Made by a program: the position numbers and the translations under genes
Source: an uncultured Clostridia bacterium
GTDB taxonomy: Bacteria > Bacillota > Clostridia > TANB77 > CAG-508
Length of the DNA: 19,656 nt
Reading direction: 5' to 3'
NCBI GenBank assembly: GCA_948505485.1
Contig: CAOPQH010000014.1
Location: forward strand, 1-19,656
In this document: positions 1-7,260 of the stretch, in pieces
How the letters are laid out: each line of letters opens with the position of its first letter
How positions within the stretch are numbered: the first letter of the stretch is position 1
Notes under the pieces: model-generated
Seen by the model: only the letters and a program-made list of their open reading frames with translations
The model's database searches: none
Told to the model about the DNA's origin: nothing

Positions 1-108
1 AATGAATAACGACTTAATAGTCGAACTCGTTTTTAAAATTAAATTATTATGCTTTGTAATCAAAAAGTTCTATAATAAAAAAATTATACTAACTTTTCCA
101 TTATATAA

Positions 109-138
109 AAAGTAGGAGATTTTTAATTCTCCTACTAA
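109..138 (-). terminator. Terminator of the D,D-carboxypeptidase gene
   Basis: A perfect 9-bp stem (AGTAGGAGA at 111-119, TCTCCTACT at 128-136) has an 8-base loop. Read on the minus strand it is followed by a U-run (TTTTTATAT), and it lies 8 bases past the stop codon of the carboxypeptidase gene. A weaker hairpin at 10-23 (CGACT/AGTCG) may end a gene to the left of the window. Nothing else was found in 1-143. Confidence 0.8.
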
Positions 139-143
139 AATTT

Positions 144-1403
144 CTATTTAAAATGTTTATATTTTCTATTATTATTTCTAGAATTTATTGTAAATAATCT
201 AAATATGATAAATATTATCAATAACAGCAAAATAATTCTTATAATTAACGGACCTGTTTTAGATTTTTCTACATTGTGTGAAGCCAATAAATCACTAGTA
301 TATTCTATTCCATTAACATTATATTTTATTTTTCCAACTACAGCATTTTGAGAAATAGGTGCAGTTAGATTATCAATTTGTATTTCTGGTAAAGTAGTGT
401 TAAAAGAGTCATTTTGATTCATTAATGCAACGATATTATCAGAAATGACAATATCTAAATTTTTGGTGTCTTTAGTAGCGTTAGCAACTTCTACTTGTTT
501 TATAATATCATTTTTATTTTTTAATTTCTTTATTGTATAATTATTATATCCATAATTTAATAGGTTTATAGAATCTATATTTCTACCACTTAATCCAAGC
601 TCTGTTGCTTTAGAACCTAATACTACAGATATTAATTCAAAATTATCTTTATTGCTTGCAGATATCAAACAATTTTTAGCTTCTTTAGTATATCCAGTCT
701 TTACGCCAATTGCATATTTATAATAATAATTATCAGCTTTTTTATTTTCATTTGGAATAACTAGTTCATTTGTATTGTTATAATGTCTTTGCTCATACTT
801 ATTTGTAGGAGCTATAGTACATGAACTTTTAGATACAATAGATCTAAAAGTTGAATTTTTCATACAATATTGAGTAATTAAAGCTAAATCATAAGCTGTT
901 GTATAATGGTTATCATCATGCTTTCCACTAGGATTTGTAAAATGGGTATTTGAACATCCAATTTCATTTGCTTTTGTGTTCATCATTGTTGCAAAACTTT
1001 CGTTAGATCCACCAACATGCTCTGCTAGAACGTTTGCAGCATCATTAGCTGAATGAACTAATAATACTTCTAAAAGTTGTCCTAAAGTTAATTGCTCATC
1101 TATTTGTAAAGCAGCATTAGAATACCCAGAAGGAACAGACATTACAGCATTATAACTAACTGTAGCTATATCATTTAAATCACAATTTTCTATTGTTAAA
1201 ATTGCAGTCATAATTTTTGTAGTACTTGCAGGATACATTTTTTCTTTTGCATTTTTTTCATAAAGAGTTTTTCCAGTATTTGCATCTATCAAAATCGATG
1301 CTTCAGAATAAGGCGAAACGTCCTTATCTGTGGCAAAAGTAAAAGTGCTTGTTAGCACTAACAAAGTAAAAAGTGTACTAATTAATAATCTTTTGAATCT
1401 CAT
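144..1403 (-). CDS. D-alanyl-D-alanine carboxypeptidase (DacA/DacF-type low-molecular-weight PBP)
   Basis: This 419-aa penicillin-binding protein would trim the terminal D-Ala from peptidoglycan stem peptides at the outer face of the membrane. It has an N-terminal hydrophobic signal sequence (about 5-24) and all three active-site motifs of the SxxK serine peptidase family: STTK (60-63), SAN (118-120) and KTG (235-237). A hydrophobic segment at about 384-405 followed by basic residues looks like a C-terminal membrane anchor, instead of the amphipathic helix of E. coli PBP5. Length is normal for the family. The ATG is preceded by GGAGA on the minus strand. The gene is single, divergent from comEA, and ends in its own hairpin. 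Family assignment is secure; which paralogue (dacA, dacF, dacB) cannot be told. Confidence 0.93.
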   Translation of the reverse strand: MRFKRLLISTLFTLLVLTSTFTFATDKDVSPYSEASILIDANTGKTLYEKNAKEKMYPASTTKIMTAILTIENCDLNDIATVSYNAVMSVPSGYSNAALQIDEQLTLGQLLEVLLVHSANDAANVLAEHVGGSNESFATMMNTKANEIGCSNTHFTNPSGKHDDNHYTTAYDLALITQYCMKNSTFRSIVSKSSCTIAPTNKYEQRHYNNTNELVIPNENKKADNYYYKYAIGVKTGYTKEAKNCLISASNKDNFELISVVLGSKATELGLSGRNIDSINLLNYGYNNYTIKKLKNKNDIIKQVEVANATKDTKNLDIVISDNIVALMNQNDSFNTTLPEIQIDNLTAPISQNAVVGKIKYNVNGIEYTSDLLASHNVEKSKTGPLIIRIILLLLIIFIIFRLFTINSRNNNRKYKHFK

Positions 1404-1433
1404 AATTAAATCTCCTAAAAATATTATATTGAT

Positions 1434-1462
1434 ACTATATATTATTTTTAGACAAAATTCAA
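1434..1462 (-). promoter_or_regulatory. Promoter of the D,D-carboxypeptidase gene
   Basis: On the minus strand TTGAAT (complement of 1457-1462) and TATAGT (complement of 1434-1439) are separated by 17 bp, about 30 bp upstream of the ATG. It lies in the short region shared with the divergent comEA gene. Confidence 0.55.
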
Positions 1463-1490
1463 TAATTTTTTTAAATAAAGGAGGAATAAC

Positions 1491-2186
1491 ATGAATAAAT
1501 TTAATAATAAAACAATGGGAATAATTTTTATAATTATTTTAATAGTTGGGGCAGTAAGTATATATTATTTTTTTGTAATAAAAGATGAAAATTTAGAAAT
1601 ATATCAAAATGAAACAGAGAAGAATGTACTTATTCCATATGAGGATGGTAATTCAGAAACGAATAAAGAAGAAACAAAAGAAATTATTGTTGATATATCA
1701 GGGGAGGTAAAAAAACCAGGAGTATTAGAATTAGAAGAAGGAGATAGAATAAGAGACGCTATAGAAGAAGCGGGAGGATTAACAGAAAAGGCTGATATAT
1801 CTGAAATAAATTTAGCATATAAGTTAGAAGATGGAATGAAAATAAAAATACCAAATAAAAAAGATAATAAAAATCAAACAAATCAAAATAATTATATAAG
1901 TACAGATGCAGGAGAAGATATAAAAATTTCAAATTCTAATAATAGCGAATCTAATTCTAATGGCAAATCTGATTCTAATACAAAAAAGCAGAAAAGTATT
2001 ATTAATATAAATACTGCTTCTCAAGCAGAACTAGAAACATTACCAGGTATTGGACAAGCAACTGCTGAAAAAATAATAAAGTATAGAGAAGAAAAAGGCA
2101 AATTTAATAAAATAGAAGATTTAAAAAATGTGAAAGGTATTGGGGATGCAAAGTTTGAGAAATTAAAAGATTATATTAAAATATAA
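1491..2186 (+). CDS. comEA: ComEA-like competence DNA receptor
   Basis: This 231-aa membrane-anchored double-strand DNA-binding protein belongs to the competence uptake machinery. A single N-terminal transmembrane helix (about 9-28) is followed by an SLBB-type domain (about 65-121, with VDISGEVKKPGVLELEEGD), a low-complexity Asn/Ser linker (about 125-165) and a C-terminal pair of helix-hairpin-helix motifs (about 172-231). The second part carries the family hallmarks INTASQAELETLPGIG and VKGIGDAKFEKL. Length and domain order match B. subtilis ComEA. The start is fixed by AAAGGAGG seven bases before the ATG. comEC and comEB are not adjacent: a terminator and the tRNA follow directly, so here comEA is monocistronic. 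Confidence 0.93.
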   Translation: MNKFNNKTMGIIFIIILIVGAVSIYYFFVIKDENLEIYQNETEKNVLIPYEDGNSETNKEETKEIIVDISGEVKKPGVLELEEGDRIRDAIEEAGGLTEKADISEINLAYKLEDGMKIKIPNKKDNKNQTNQNNYISTDAGEDIKISNSNNSESNSNGKSDSNTKKQKSIININTASQAELETLPGIGQATAEKIIKYREEKGKFNKIEDLKNVKGIGDAKFEKLKDYIKI

Positions 2187-2234
2187 TAAAATAAGCCACC
2201 TTTGGTGAAAATCCATTGGTGGTATTTATTTTAT
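2185..2234 (+). terminator. Terminator after comEA
   Basis: An interrupted inverted repeat (AAATAAGCCACC with GGTGGTATTTATTT) overlaps the comEA stop and runs into TTATTTTAT. The stem has a small bulge, so strength is uncertain. Confidence 0.55.
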
Positions 2235-2358
2235 AGCGATTTTTTAAAATGAAGGCAGTTTAAAATTTGTATTATTTTCTAAATGTTTGCATATAATATA
2301 TTAGTAATTCAATTGTTGATATATCAACTAAAATTTCAAATTAAATTTTCAAAATGTA

Positions 2359-2387
2359 TTGACAAATATAATAGAATGGTCTATAAT
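2359..2387 (+). promoter_or_regulatory. Promoter of tRNA-fMet
   Basis: A perfect TTGACA (2359-2364), a 17-bp spacer and a perfect TATAAT (2382-2387) put transcription start about 12 bases before the mature tRNA. This is as strong as expected for a stable RNA gene. Confidence 0.85.
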
Positions 2388-2405
2388 AAAAAATGTCGTA
2401 AACAT

Positions 2406-2481
2406 CGCGGAGTGGAGCAGTTGGCAGCTCGTTGGGCTCATAACCCAAAGGTCGGTAGTTCGAGTCTACCCTCCGCAACCA
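2406..2481 (+). tRNA. Initiator tRNA-Met (fMet), anticodon CAT
   Basis: The cloverleaf is complete: acceptor CGCGGAG/CTCCGCA, D-arm GAGC/GCTC, anticodon stem TTGGG/CCCAA with loop CTCATAA (CAT at 2439-2441), T-stem GGTAG/CTACC and an encoded CCA. Two features mark it as the initiator: the C1-A72 mismatch at the top of the acceptor stem, and three consecutive G-C pairs next to the anticodon loop. The last seven bases (GCAACCA, 2475-2481) recur at 12502-12508 and are the inferred attL core of the mobile element. The tRNA stays intact after the insertion, so the integration costs the host nothing at this gene. Confidence 0.96.
2475..2481 (+). repeat. Inferred attL core (GCAACCA)
   Basis: This is the 3' end of tRNA-fMet, identical to 12502-12508. 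Flanking bases on either side of the two copies do not match, so the identity is 7 bp. That is short but normal for large serine integrases, which need only a small shared crossover core. Confidence 0.6.
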
Positions 2482-2541
2482 AACAAGTTAAAAACAAACT
2501 ACTACTATTTCGTAGGTGGGTTTGCAATAATGAGTTATATA

Positions 2542-2579
2542 AATAAGAGTTAGATTAAATTCTAACCCTTATTTTTTTG
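2542..2579 (+). terminator. Terminator near the left end of the element
   Basis: AATAAGAGTTAGA (2542-2554) pairs with TCTAACCCTTATT (2561-2573) with one A-C mismatch, followed by TTTTTT. In the integrated state it ends transcription from the tRNA promoter. In the excised circle it would lie right after the reconstituted integrase stop codon (TAG at 2551-2553). Confidence 0.8.
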
Positions 2580-2650
2580 TGTAAGTAAAATATTAATGAT
2601 AATAGTATTTTATCAAAGTTACCTTAATTTTATGGTGAGGGGGAATTGTA

Positions 2651-2884
2651 TTGCATATAGTAGAGTTAAAAGAAAATCTAAAAAACACATCATTTCAAGA
2701 AGATATGATAGACATCAGCAGATTATCAAGGCATATCAATTCACTTTTAGATATGGAAACAGATATTAATTATACCGATTACGAATACATTTCCACCCTT
2801 TCCACTAAAGCGATTTTAATGTTAGATAAGATAGATTATATTTTGGGAAAGGAGATGTTACAAAATGTTAAACACAAAGAGTAA
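2651..2884 (+). CDS. Small protein of unknown function, first gene of a three-gene element operon
   Basis: This 77-aa acidic, probably all-helical protein has no membrane segment or recognisable motif. The best start is TTG at 2651, supported by GAGGGG nine bases upstream; no in-frame ATG has a better site, so the start is less secure than the frame. Its 3' end overlaps the next gene by 20 bases, which indicates translational coupling. The tail (a stretch around IxTL followed by LDKIxxI) loosely resembles the tail of the next protein, so the two may be divergent paralogues, but the spacing differs and I would not insist. No function can be given. Confidence 0.65.
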   Translation: MHIVELKENLKNTSFQEDMIDISRLSRHINSLLDMETDINYTDYEYISTLSTKAILMLDKIDYILGKEMLQNVKHKE

Positions 2885-3131
2885 TTTAAAAAGAAAGAAG
2901 TTACAAGAAGCATTAGAAGAAACAATAACAAGTACAGACCCAATGTTATTCCTAGAAATGGTATCAAATATTCGCGATACATCTAATAATATAATTGGTA
3001 CAATAAATATGGGGTATATGTCATCAGAGGAAATAACAACACTATATAAATTAGCAGAAGTATGTAGTTTTACATTAGATAAAATATTTAATATAGTTAT
3101 TGGAATAGATGAGGAGGAATTTCAGAAATGA
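2865..3131 (+). CDS. Small protein of unknown function, second gene of the operon
   Basis: This 88-aa soluble, mainly helical protein has a basic N-terminus (NLKRKKLQ) and an acidic C-terminus. The ATG at 2865 has AAGGAG about 11 bases upstream, inside the end of the preceding gene. It overlaps the following gene by four bases (ATGA, 3128-3131), the classic coupled arrangement. No known domain was recognised. Its place next to the element's left end suggests an accessory role; nothing in the sequence says which. Confidence 0.75.
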   Translation: MLNTKSNLKRKKLQEALEETITSTDPMLFLEMVSNIRDTSNNIIGTINMGYMSSEEITTLYKLAEVCSFTLDKIFNIVIGIDEEEFQK

Positions 3132-3664
3132 AAGAGTTAGAATTCTTGGAATTACAAGAGGTTCCAATGCCAGAAATTATTTCATATTCAAAATTAAGCA
3201 GTAGCCCAGTCATCACAATATTAGATGACCTTAATTATGGTTTATTCAATCAATTAGTAGCGTGGATTGATTTATTAAAAATACCAATGTTTATTATAAA
3301 AGATACATACAAGATAGCAATTATAGGAAACAAAAGCCTAGCAGTAAATATTGCAAAGAAATTGCAAGTAAGGTGTCAAGTAATGTATAATTCACCACTA
3401 AAAGAGAAAAAGATACTTGGAAAATGGTATATACCTAACAGAGAAAGCCCTTATGTTGTACAATCTTATAATGAATATGGAAAACCAATCAAGCAATTTA
3501 TAGATACAGATATAGAAACAACTGATTGTAAAATTCTATCAAAGTATAAATTCACATCTTTTAAGTATGCAATGAAGATTAGAGGTAGCGGAAATAACAA
3601 AATAGAAAGTTATGAAGAATTAAGAAAAATAAGACAAAAGTTTTTGAAATCCAGCAAAATATAA
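3128..3664 (+). CDS. Protein of unknown function (178 aa), third gene of the operon
   Basis: This 178-aa soluble protein has a mixed alpha/beta look: alternating hydrophobic strands around 55-80 (MFIIKDTYKIAIIGNKSLAV) and a basic C-terminus. It begins in a four-base overlap with the upstream gene and has AGGAGG about ten bases before its ATG. No signal peptide, membrane helix, zinc motif or nucleotide-binding motif is evident. Being the largest product of the three-gene operon, it is probably the effector if the operon has one, but that is only inference. Confidence 0.75.
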   Translation: MKELEFLELQEVPMPEIISYSKLSSSPVITILDDLNYGLFNQLVAWIDLLKIPMFIIKDTYKIAIIGNKSLAVNIAKKLQVRCQVMYNSPLKEKKILGKWYIPNRESPYVVQSYNEYGKPIKQFIDTDIETTDCKILSKYKFTSFKYAMKIRGSGNNKIESYEELRKIRQKFLKSSKI

Positions 3665-3954
3665 ATATAGTGTAATGAAAATATCATATATTATATTCCG
3701 TGTGTTGTGAAAATCAAATTTAAGGCATTTTTATATTACAAGCAATAAAGAGTATAAGCCCAAATATAAAATAAAGAGAAAAACCCTTGACATATTTTAA
3801 AACTTAGATACTTAAAATAATATGTGAAAATATTAATATAAAAGTTTAGAAAGTTTTTAAAATAAGGGACTTGTGAATTCGATAAATAGCCTATATACTA
3901 GCATTACAAGGTTTGCAAACTTATTTTAGAGAGGTAGGAGGTGTTAGTATATAT
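3665..3954 (+). other. Intergenic region with one promoter-like -35 box
   Basis: These ~290 bases hold no credible gene. TTGACA at 3787-3792 sits in CTTGACATATTT, a 12-base string repeated before the integrase operon (10659-10670), but a matching -10 is poor here (TAAAAT at 3813-3818, 20-bp spacing). No terminator is evident after the upstream operon. The end of the region carries AGGAGGTG, the ribosome binding site of the next gene. Confidence 0.5.
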
Positions 3955-4335
3955 ATGGCAACTAAAAGTATAGAAGAACAAAAGGAAAAGATAAAACAAT
4001 TGTTACAACATTTTGATAATATATTTGAAACAGATACTACAAAAGATGTTGACCTATATTTTAATAAGATAACAATGTTACAAAATATATATGAAATGTT
4101 TGAGGAAGATTTTTGTAGAACAAATACAGAATATGAACAGATAAGAACTAAAAGTATAGAGGTTTCAGATATATTAGAAAAGTCATTTACAGAAGCACAA
4201 CAAACACTATTTGAAAAGTATTGGGAAATAGAAATGCAGATGAGTGCATTAGAATGTGAAAAAATGTTTTACTATGGTTACTTAATTTCAAAAATGTTAG
4301 ATACAGAAATTATAATTAAAAATATAGAAAATTAG
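3955..4335 (+). CDS. Small helical protein of unknown function (127 aa)
   Basis: The protein is acidic and almost entirely helical, and ends in a short hydrophobic motif rich in aromatic residues (CEKMFYYGYLISKMLDTEI). That layout resembles small element-borne Firmicute proteins such as the DUF6809 type, a resemblance from memory that I cannot confirm. The frame is open from a TTG at 3913, but the ATG at 3955 is chosen because a full AGGAGGTG ends 12 bases before it. It is a single gene with its own terminator, in its own transcription unit inside the element. Confidence 0.7.
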   Translation: MATKSIEEQKEKIKQLLQHFDNIFETDTTKDVDLYFNKITMLQNIYEMFEEDFCRTNTEYEQIRTKSIEVSDILEKSFTEAQQTLFEKYWEIEMQMSALECEKMFYYGYLISKMLDTEIIIKNIEN

Positions 4336-4366
4336 TAGGAGCAAACTAGCCCCTACTTTATTATTG
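4334..4366 (+). terminator. Terminator after the 127-aa protein
   Basis: GTAGG and CCTAC form a short GC-containing stem around AGCAAACTAGCC, followed by TTTATTATTGTTTT. It overlaps the stop codon region. Confidence 0.6.
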
Positions 4367-4436
4367 TTTTATTAGTGTGAGATTATAATGACATTCAATT
4401 TCTAGGGGGGTTATATAATACAATATTTTTAGGTTA

Positions 4437-4467
4437 TTACAAATTAATAGTGTACTTTAATTTGTAA
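4437..4467. repeat. 11-bp perfect inverted repeat upstream of the amidoligase operon
   Basis: TTACAAATTAA (4437-4447) and TTAATTTGTAA (4457-4467) flank the nine bases TAGTGTACT. It lies in an otherwise empty 259-bp gap, about 45 bp before the promoter of the next operon. It could be an operator or a hairpin; AT-only stems of this length are not rare in such DNA. Confidence 0.55.
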
Positions 4468-4510
4468 ATTTTATAATACTAAATATTTACAAGTATCTTT
4501 ATTAATTCCA

Positions 4511-4539
4511 TTTACTTTTTATAAGGTTTATAATATAAT
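4511..4539 (+). promoter_or_regulatory. Promoter of the 146-aa protein/amidoligase operon
   Basis: TTTACT (4511-4516) and TATAAT (4534-4539) are 17 bp apart, with a second overlapping TATAAT at 4529. The start codon at 4595 is about 48 bp downstream of the expected transcription start. Confidence 0.5.
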
Positions 4540-4594
4540 TTTATTAGATATTTTTTAAAATACAAAAGATTATAAAAAAAGGAATGTTTATATT

Positions 4595-5035
4595 ATGGAA
4601 AAAATATATAGAGACGGACTTGCAGAGGTTGATATTATACTTAATTATGCAGATGAAGAATCTTTAAATAAAATACCAAAGAGTTTAAAAGATTTTATAA
4701 AAGAAAATAAATCAGATTACATATCAAATATAAATCCTGAAAAAGATTTACAAGAACAAAATTTATTATATGAGACAAAAGTTATTTTATCTGTATTATA
4801 TAGAGATTATTGGGCATCAGAAGATGAAAGAAAGCAATTGATTGAAGAAGATAAAATAGAGTTAGAAAAACAAGAAAGTATGAAACAAACAATTTATAGT
4901 TATGATAATTTATTTAGACATAACAAAATAACAGAAAATAGTGAAGAAATTAAAAGTATAGTTGTAAAAGAAACTATATTAAAGAAGATTTTAAATAGAA
5001 TAAAAAGGTTTTTAAAAATAGGAGTTAATAGTTGA
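4595..5035 (+). CDS. Conserved clostridial protein of unknown function, partner of the amidoligase
   Basis: This 146-aa charged, helical, cytoplasmic protein has no membrane segment. Its pattern (VDIILNYAD..., then KIPKSLKDFIKENKS, an E-rich middle with VILSVLYRDYWASEDE, and a late YxxDNLFR followed by a basic tail) is one I recognise from uncharacterised proteins that are widespread in Clostridia. I know of no assigned function. The ATG has AAGGAA ten bases upstream. Its TGA stop shares one base with the ATG of the amidoligase gene, so the two are translationally coupled and probably act together. Confidence 0.78.
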   Translation: MEKIYRDGLAEVDIILNYADEESLNKIPKSLKDFIKENKSDYISNINPEKDLQEQNLLYETKVILSVLYRDYWASEDERKQLIEEDKIELEKQESMKQTIYSYDNLFRHNKITENSEEIKSIVVKETILKKILNRIKRFLKIGVNS

Positions 5036-6348
5036 TGGATATATCTAAATTGATGATATTGAGTGACAATGAAAAAATAGAATATTTAAGAAATAATAAT
5101 GATAATTTAGATGAAAAGACTAAATTAGAAATTTTAAAATGTATAGATAATATTGATTTACAGATAAATTCTTTTGAGGATGCACAGATTAGTATTTCTT
5201 TAGAAGGAAAATTAACTTTTTATTTATGTTTGGTAGATAGTAATATTTCAGAGAAATATTATAGACTACTAGATGAAAAATATGAAAATTTATTGAAAAC
5301 ATCTAGTCAAGAAGATAAAATAAAATGTATAAACGATGAAAATTCTGAATTTAATCCATATATAAAGAAAGAGATAATAAAATCATTAGAAGATGACCAA
5401 ATAAAGTTAAGATATCTAACAGATCAAAATATTGGACTAGATTTATATTGTATTGTAGAAATTATAGAATCATTACAAAGTGAACAATTAAAAGTTCAAT
5501 GTCTAATAAATACTGATATAGAGATAGACTCATCTAGTAAATCAAGTATAATATGTTCTATGAGAGATAATAAATTAAAGGTAGATTGTCTAAAAAACCC
5601 TAATATTGAATTAGAACCATTTGATAAGGCAAACGTGGTACTTTCCATAGAAGATGATGACATTAAAATCAGATGTTTAACAGATTCTAATATTGGTTTA
5701 GATTTTTCAGATAAATCAGAGGCATCAATTTCAGTTATGCAAATAATATTATCACTACAAGATGATAAATCTAAATTAGACTGTATAGGAAATTCAAATA
5801 TAGAATTGAATTCATTTGAAATAGCAATGATAATAGTTTCACTACAAGATGAGAGACAAAAAATAGAATGTTTAAATAATAAATCAATTGACTTACAATC
5901 ATCAGGACAAGCAATGATTATAAGTTCATTAAAAGGTGATACTAAAAAATTAGAATATATACAAAATGAAAGTATGCAACTTAACGATAAAGATAAATTA
6001 TTAATTATATGTTCATTAGATAATGAAAGGAAATTTGAAGAATTTGGGATTATAGATAATATTGATTTATATCAAGAAGATTTAAATTTGCCATCTAATA
6101 TTACAATAGGAGTTGAGTTAGAGGCAGAAGGGGAGTATGCAGAACCTCTTAAAGTAGTTGGAAAAATATTAGATAAGTGGATAGTAGAAAATGAAAGTAC
6201 TTTAGATAAAGGAGTTGAAGTAGTTAGCCCTATTTTACATAGTAAAAGAGATGATATGAATTCATTAGCATTAGTGTGTAACATTATGCAACAATATGAT
6301 TTAAATACAACGCAGAGGTGTGGACGGTCATATACATTTAGGAGCTGA
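5035..6348 (+). pseudogene. Amidoligase with N-terminal 29-aa repeats, 5' part (frameshifted)
   Basis: This frame encodes about ten imperfect 29-residue repeats (consensus S-L-x-D-D-x-x-K-x-x-C-L-x-N-x-x-I-x-L, then a helix ending IIxS), covering roughly residues 35-345. The start of an Amidoligase_2 domain follows (IGVELEAEGEYAEPL from about 358, then ESTLDKGVEVVSPIL). Amidoligases are glutamine-synthetase-fold COOH-NH2 ligases predicted to form amide or isopeptide bonds on peptides or proteins. The frame breaks just before the conserved GGHIHLG motif and ends 23 bases later; the rest continues in the +1 frame. Removing the C at 6325 restores C-G-G-H-I-H-L-G. The ATG at 5035 overlaps the upstream stop; a TTG three bases earlier is also possible. 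It could be a real inactivation or a sequencing error. Confidence 0.8.
5120..6090 (+). repeat. About ten tandem 87-bp (29-aa) coding repeats
   Basis: Within the amidoligase frame the pattern S-(L/I/M)-x-x-(D/E)-x-x-K-(L/I)-x-(C/Y)-(L/I) recurs every 29 residues, with examples SLEDDQIKLRYL, SLQSEQLKVQCL, SMRDNKLKVDCL, SIEDDDIKIRCL, SLQDERQKIECL and SLKGDTKKLEYI. One unit (near 5700-5750) is about seven residues longer. The repeats are diverged at DNA level. A solenoid of short helices, probably for protein binding, is the likely fold (inference). Confidence 0.8.
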
Positions 6349-7051
6349 TTTTTTAGGAACTGACTATCAAGCATGGGAGAATTTCTTTACAATTTATAAT
6401 GAATGTGAAGAAATCTTTTATAAGATGTCTAATAGAAATGGTGATTTACCAAGAGAAAATATTTCCGATTACGCACAAGCAAGTAATGACACAATTTCAA
6501 ATGTATTTGCAAATGGTATTCATATTAAAACAAAGGAAGATTTAGATGTAATTATAGAAGAAATGAAAGATACAAGAAATAGAGGAGTTAACTTTTGCAA
6601 TATGGAAGAAGGTGGAATACAAACAATAGAATTTAGAATGCCTAATGGAAGTATAGATGTTAATGTAATAAGAGAAAATATAAAATTATTTGGACAATTA
6701 TTAAATGTATCAAAACAGATGTCTTTAAATCCAGAATATAAAAGGAATGAATACATAGTTTTGAAAGAACATAATTTAACTGAAAGAGAAAAGGTTGAGA
6801 GTTTGTTAAATTTACTTTTTGATGATGAACAAGAAAGGGATGTATATAGAAATCGTTGGGATACAATAAAGAATAATGAAATTTTTGAACAAGTAAGAGC
6901 AGAAACACCGACATTTGAAAGAGGCAATTATTCAATGAGAAAGCAAGTTGCACCAATATATAAAGAAACAGTGGTAAAAGATAGAATTAGATTTGTTCAA
7001 ATAGTAAAATCACAATTAGATAGGATACTTCCAAAAGGAATGACTAGATAA
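6320..7051 (+). pseudogene. Amidoligase, 3' catalytic part (out of frame with the 5' part)
   Basis: This is the continuation of the amidoligase domain: GHIHLGADFL (the conserved glycine/histidine motif), a helical middle, then GGIQTIEFRMPNGS (the conserved E-F-R segment of the glutamine-synthetase-like fold) and a basic C-terminus. The GTG at 6320 is not a plausible start because it lies inside the domain and has no ribosome binding site. Joined to the upstream frame by deleting C6325, the product would be about 670 aa: repeats, then an intact ligase domain. No other disabling mutation is seen in either half, so the lesion is recent, a base-calling error, or (least likely) a recoding site; no slippery heptamer is present. 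Confidence 0.8.
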
Positions 7052-7071
7052 GATGATAGTAGGTATACTTA

Positions 7072-7260
7072 TTATTTATTTAATATTATAATTTTTATTA
7101 TATATAATGTTATATTCATAAAGGTATACCTTTATAAACATTAAAAATATAGTGAATATCGTGTTTGTAAAGGTATATAAAATATTTTACAAATATTTAT
7201 AAAATAGCCTTGACTTTTACAAACAAAGCATTTATAATAGCTGACCAAGAGGTGGTTAGT
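7072..7260 (+). promoter_or_regulatory. res-like / operator region upstream of the small resolvase
   Basis: An 18-bp perfect palindrome, ATAAAGGTATACCTTTAT (7118-7135), shares the core AGGTATA with 7072-7080 and with GTAAAGGTATATA (7168-7180). GTTTGTAAA (7163-7171) is followed by TTTACAAA (7186-7193) and TTTTACAAAC (7215-7224). Several repeated, inverted subsites immediately upstream of a resolvase gene are what res sites look like in Tn3- and plasmid-type systems. Site use by this resolvase is inferred. Confidence 0.55.
7210..7238 (+). promoter_or_regulatory. Promoter of the small resolvase
   Basis: TTGACT (7210-7215), a 17-bp spacer and a perfect TATAAT (7233-7238). One inverted-repeat arm (7215-7224) lies in the spacer, so autorepression by the resolvase is plausible. 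The promoter occupies the longer open frame and rules out a start at 7210. Confidence 0.75.

Noticed and set aside
2283..2553. Two overlapping plus-strand open frames across the tRNA
   Set aside because: They translate the tRNA itself and have no ribosome binding site. The tail of the second frame (after 2481) matters only as the predicted integrase C-terminus in the excised circle.
5120..6090. CRISPR array
   Set aside because: The 87-bp periodicity is coding repeats with diverged DNA, not identical short repeats with unique spacers, and there are no cas genes.
6072..6374. Minus-strand frames across the amidoligase (6072-6374, 6520-6927, 6660-6956)
   Set aside because: Antisense shadows; the plus-strand product matches a known family on both sides of the frameshift.
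7210..7260. Upstream TTG start for the small resolvase
   Set aside because: It lies inside the -35 box of the gene's own promoter; the ATG at 7261 has the ribosome binding site.
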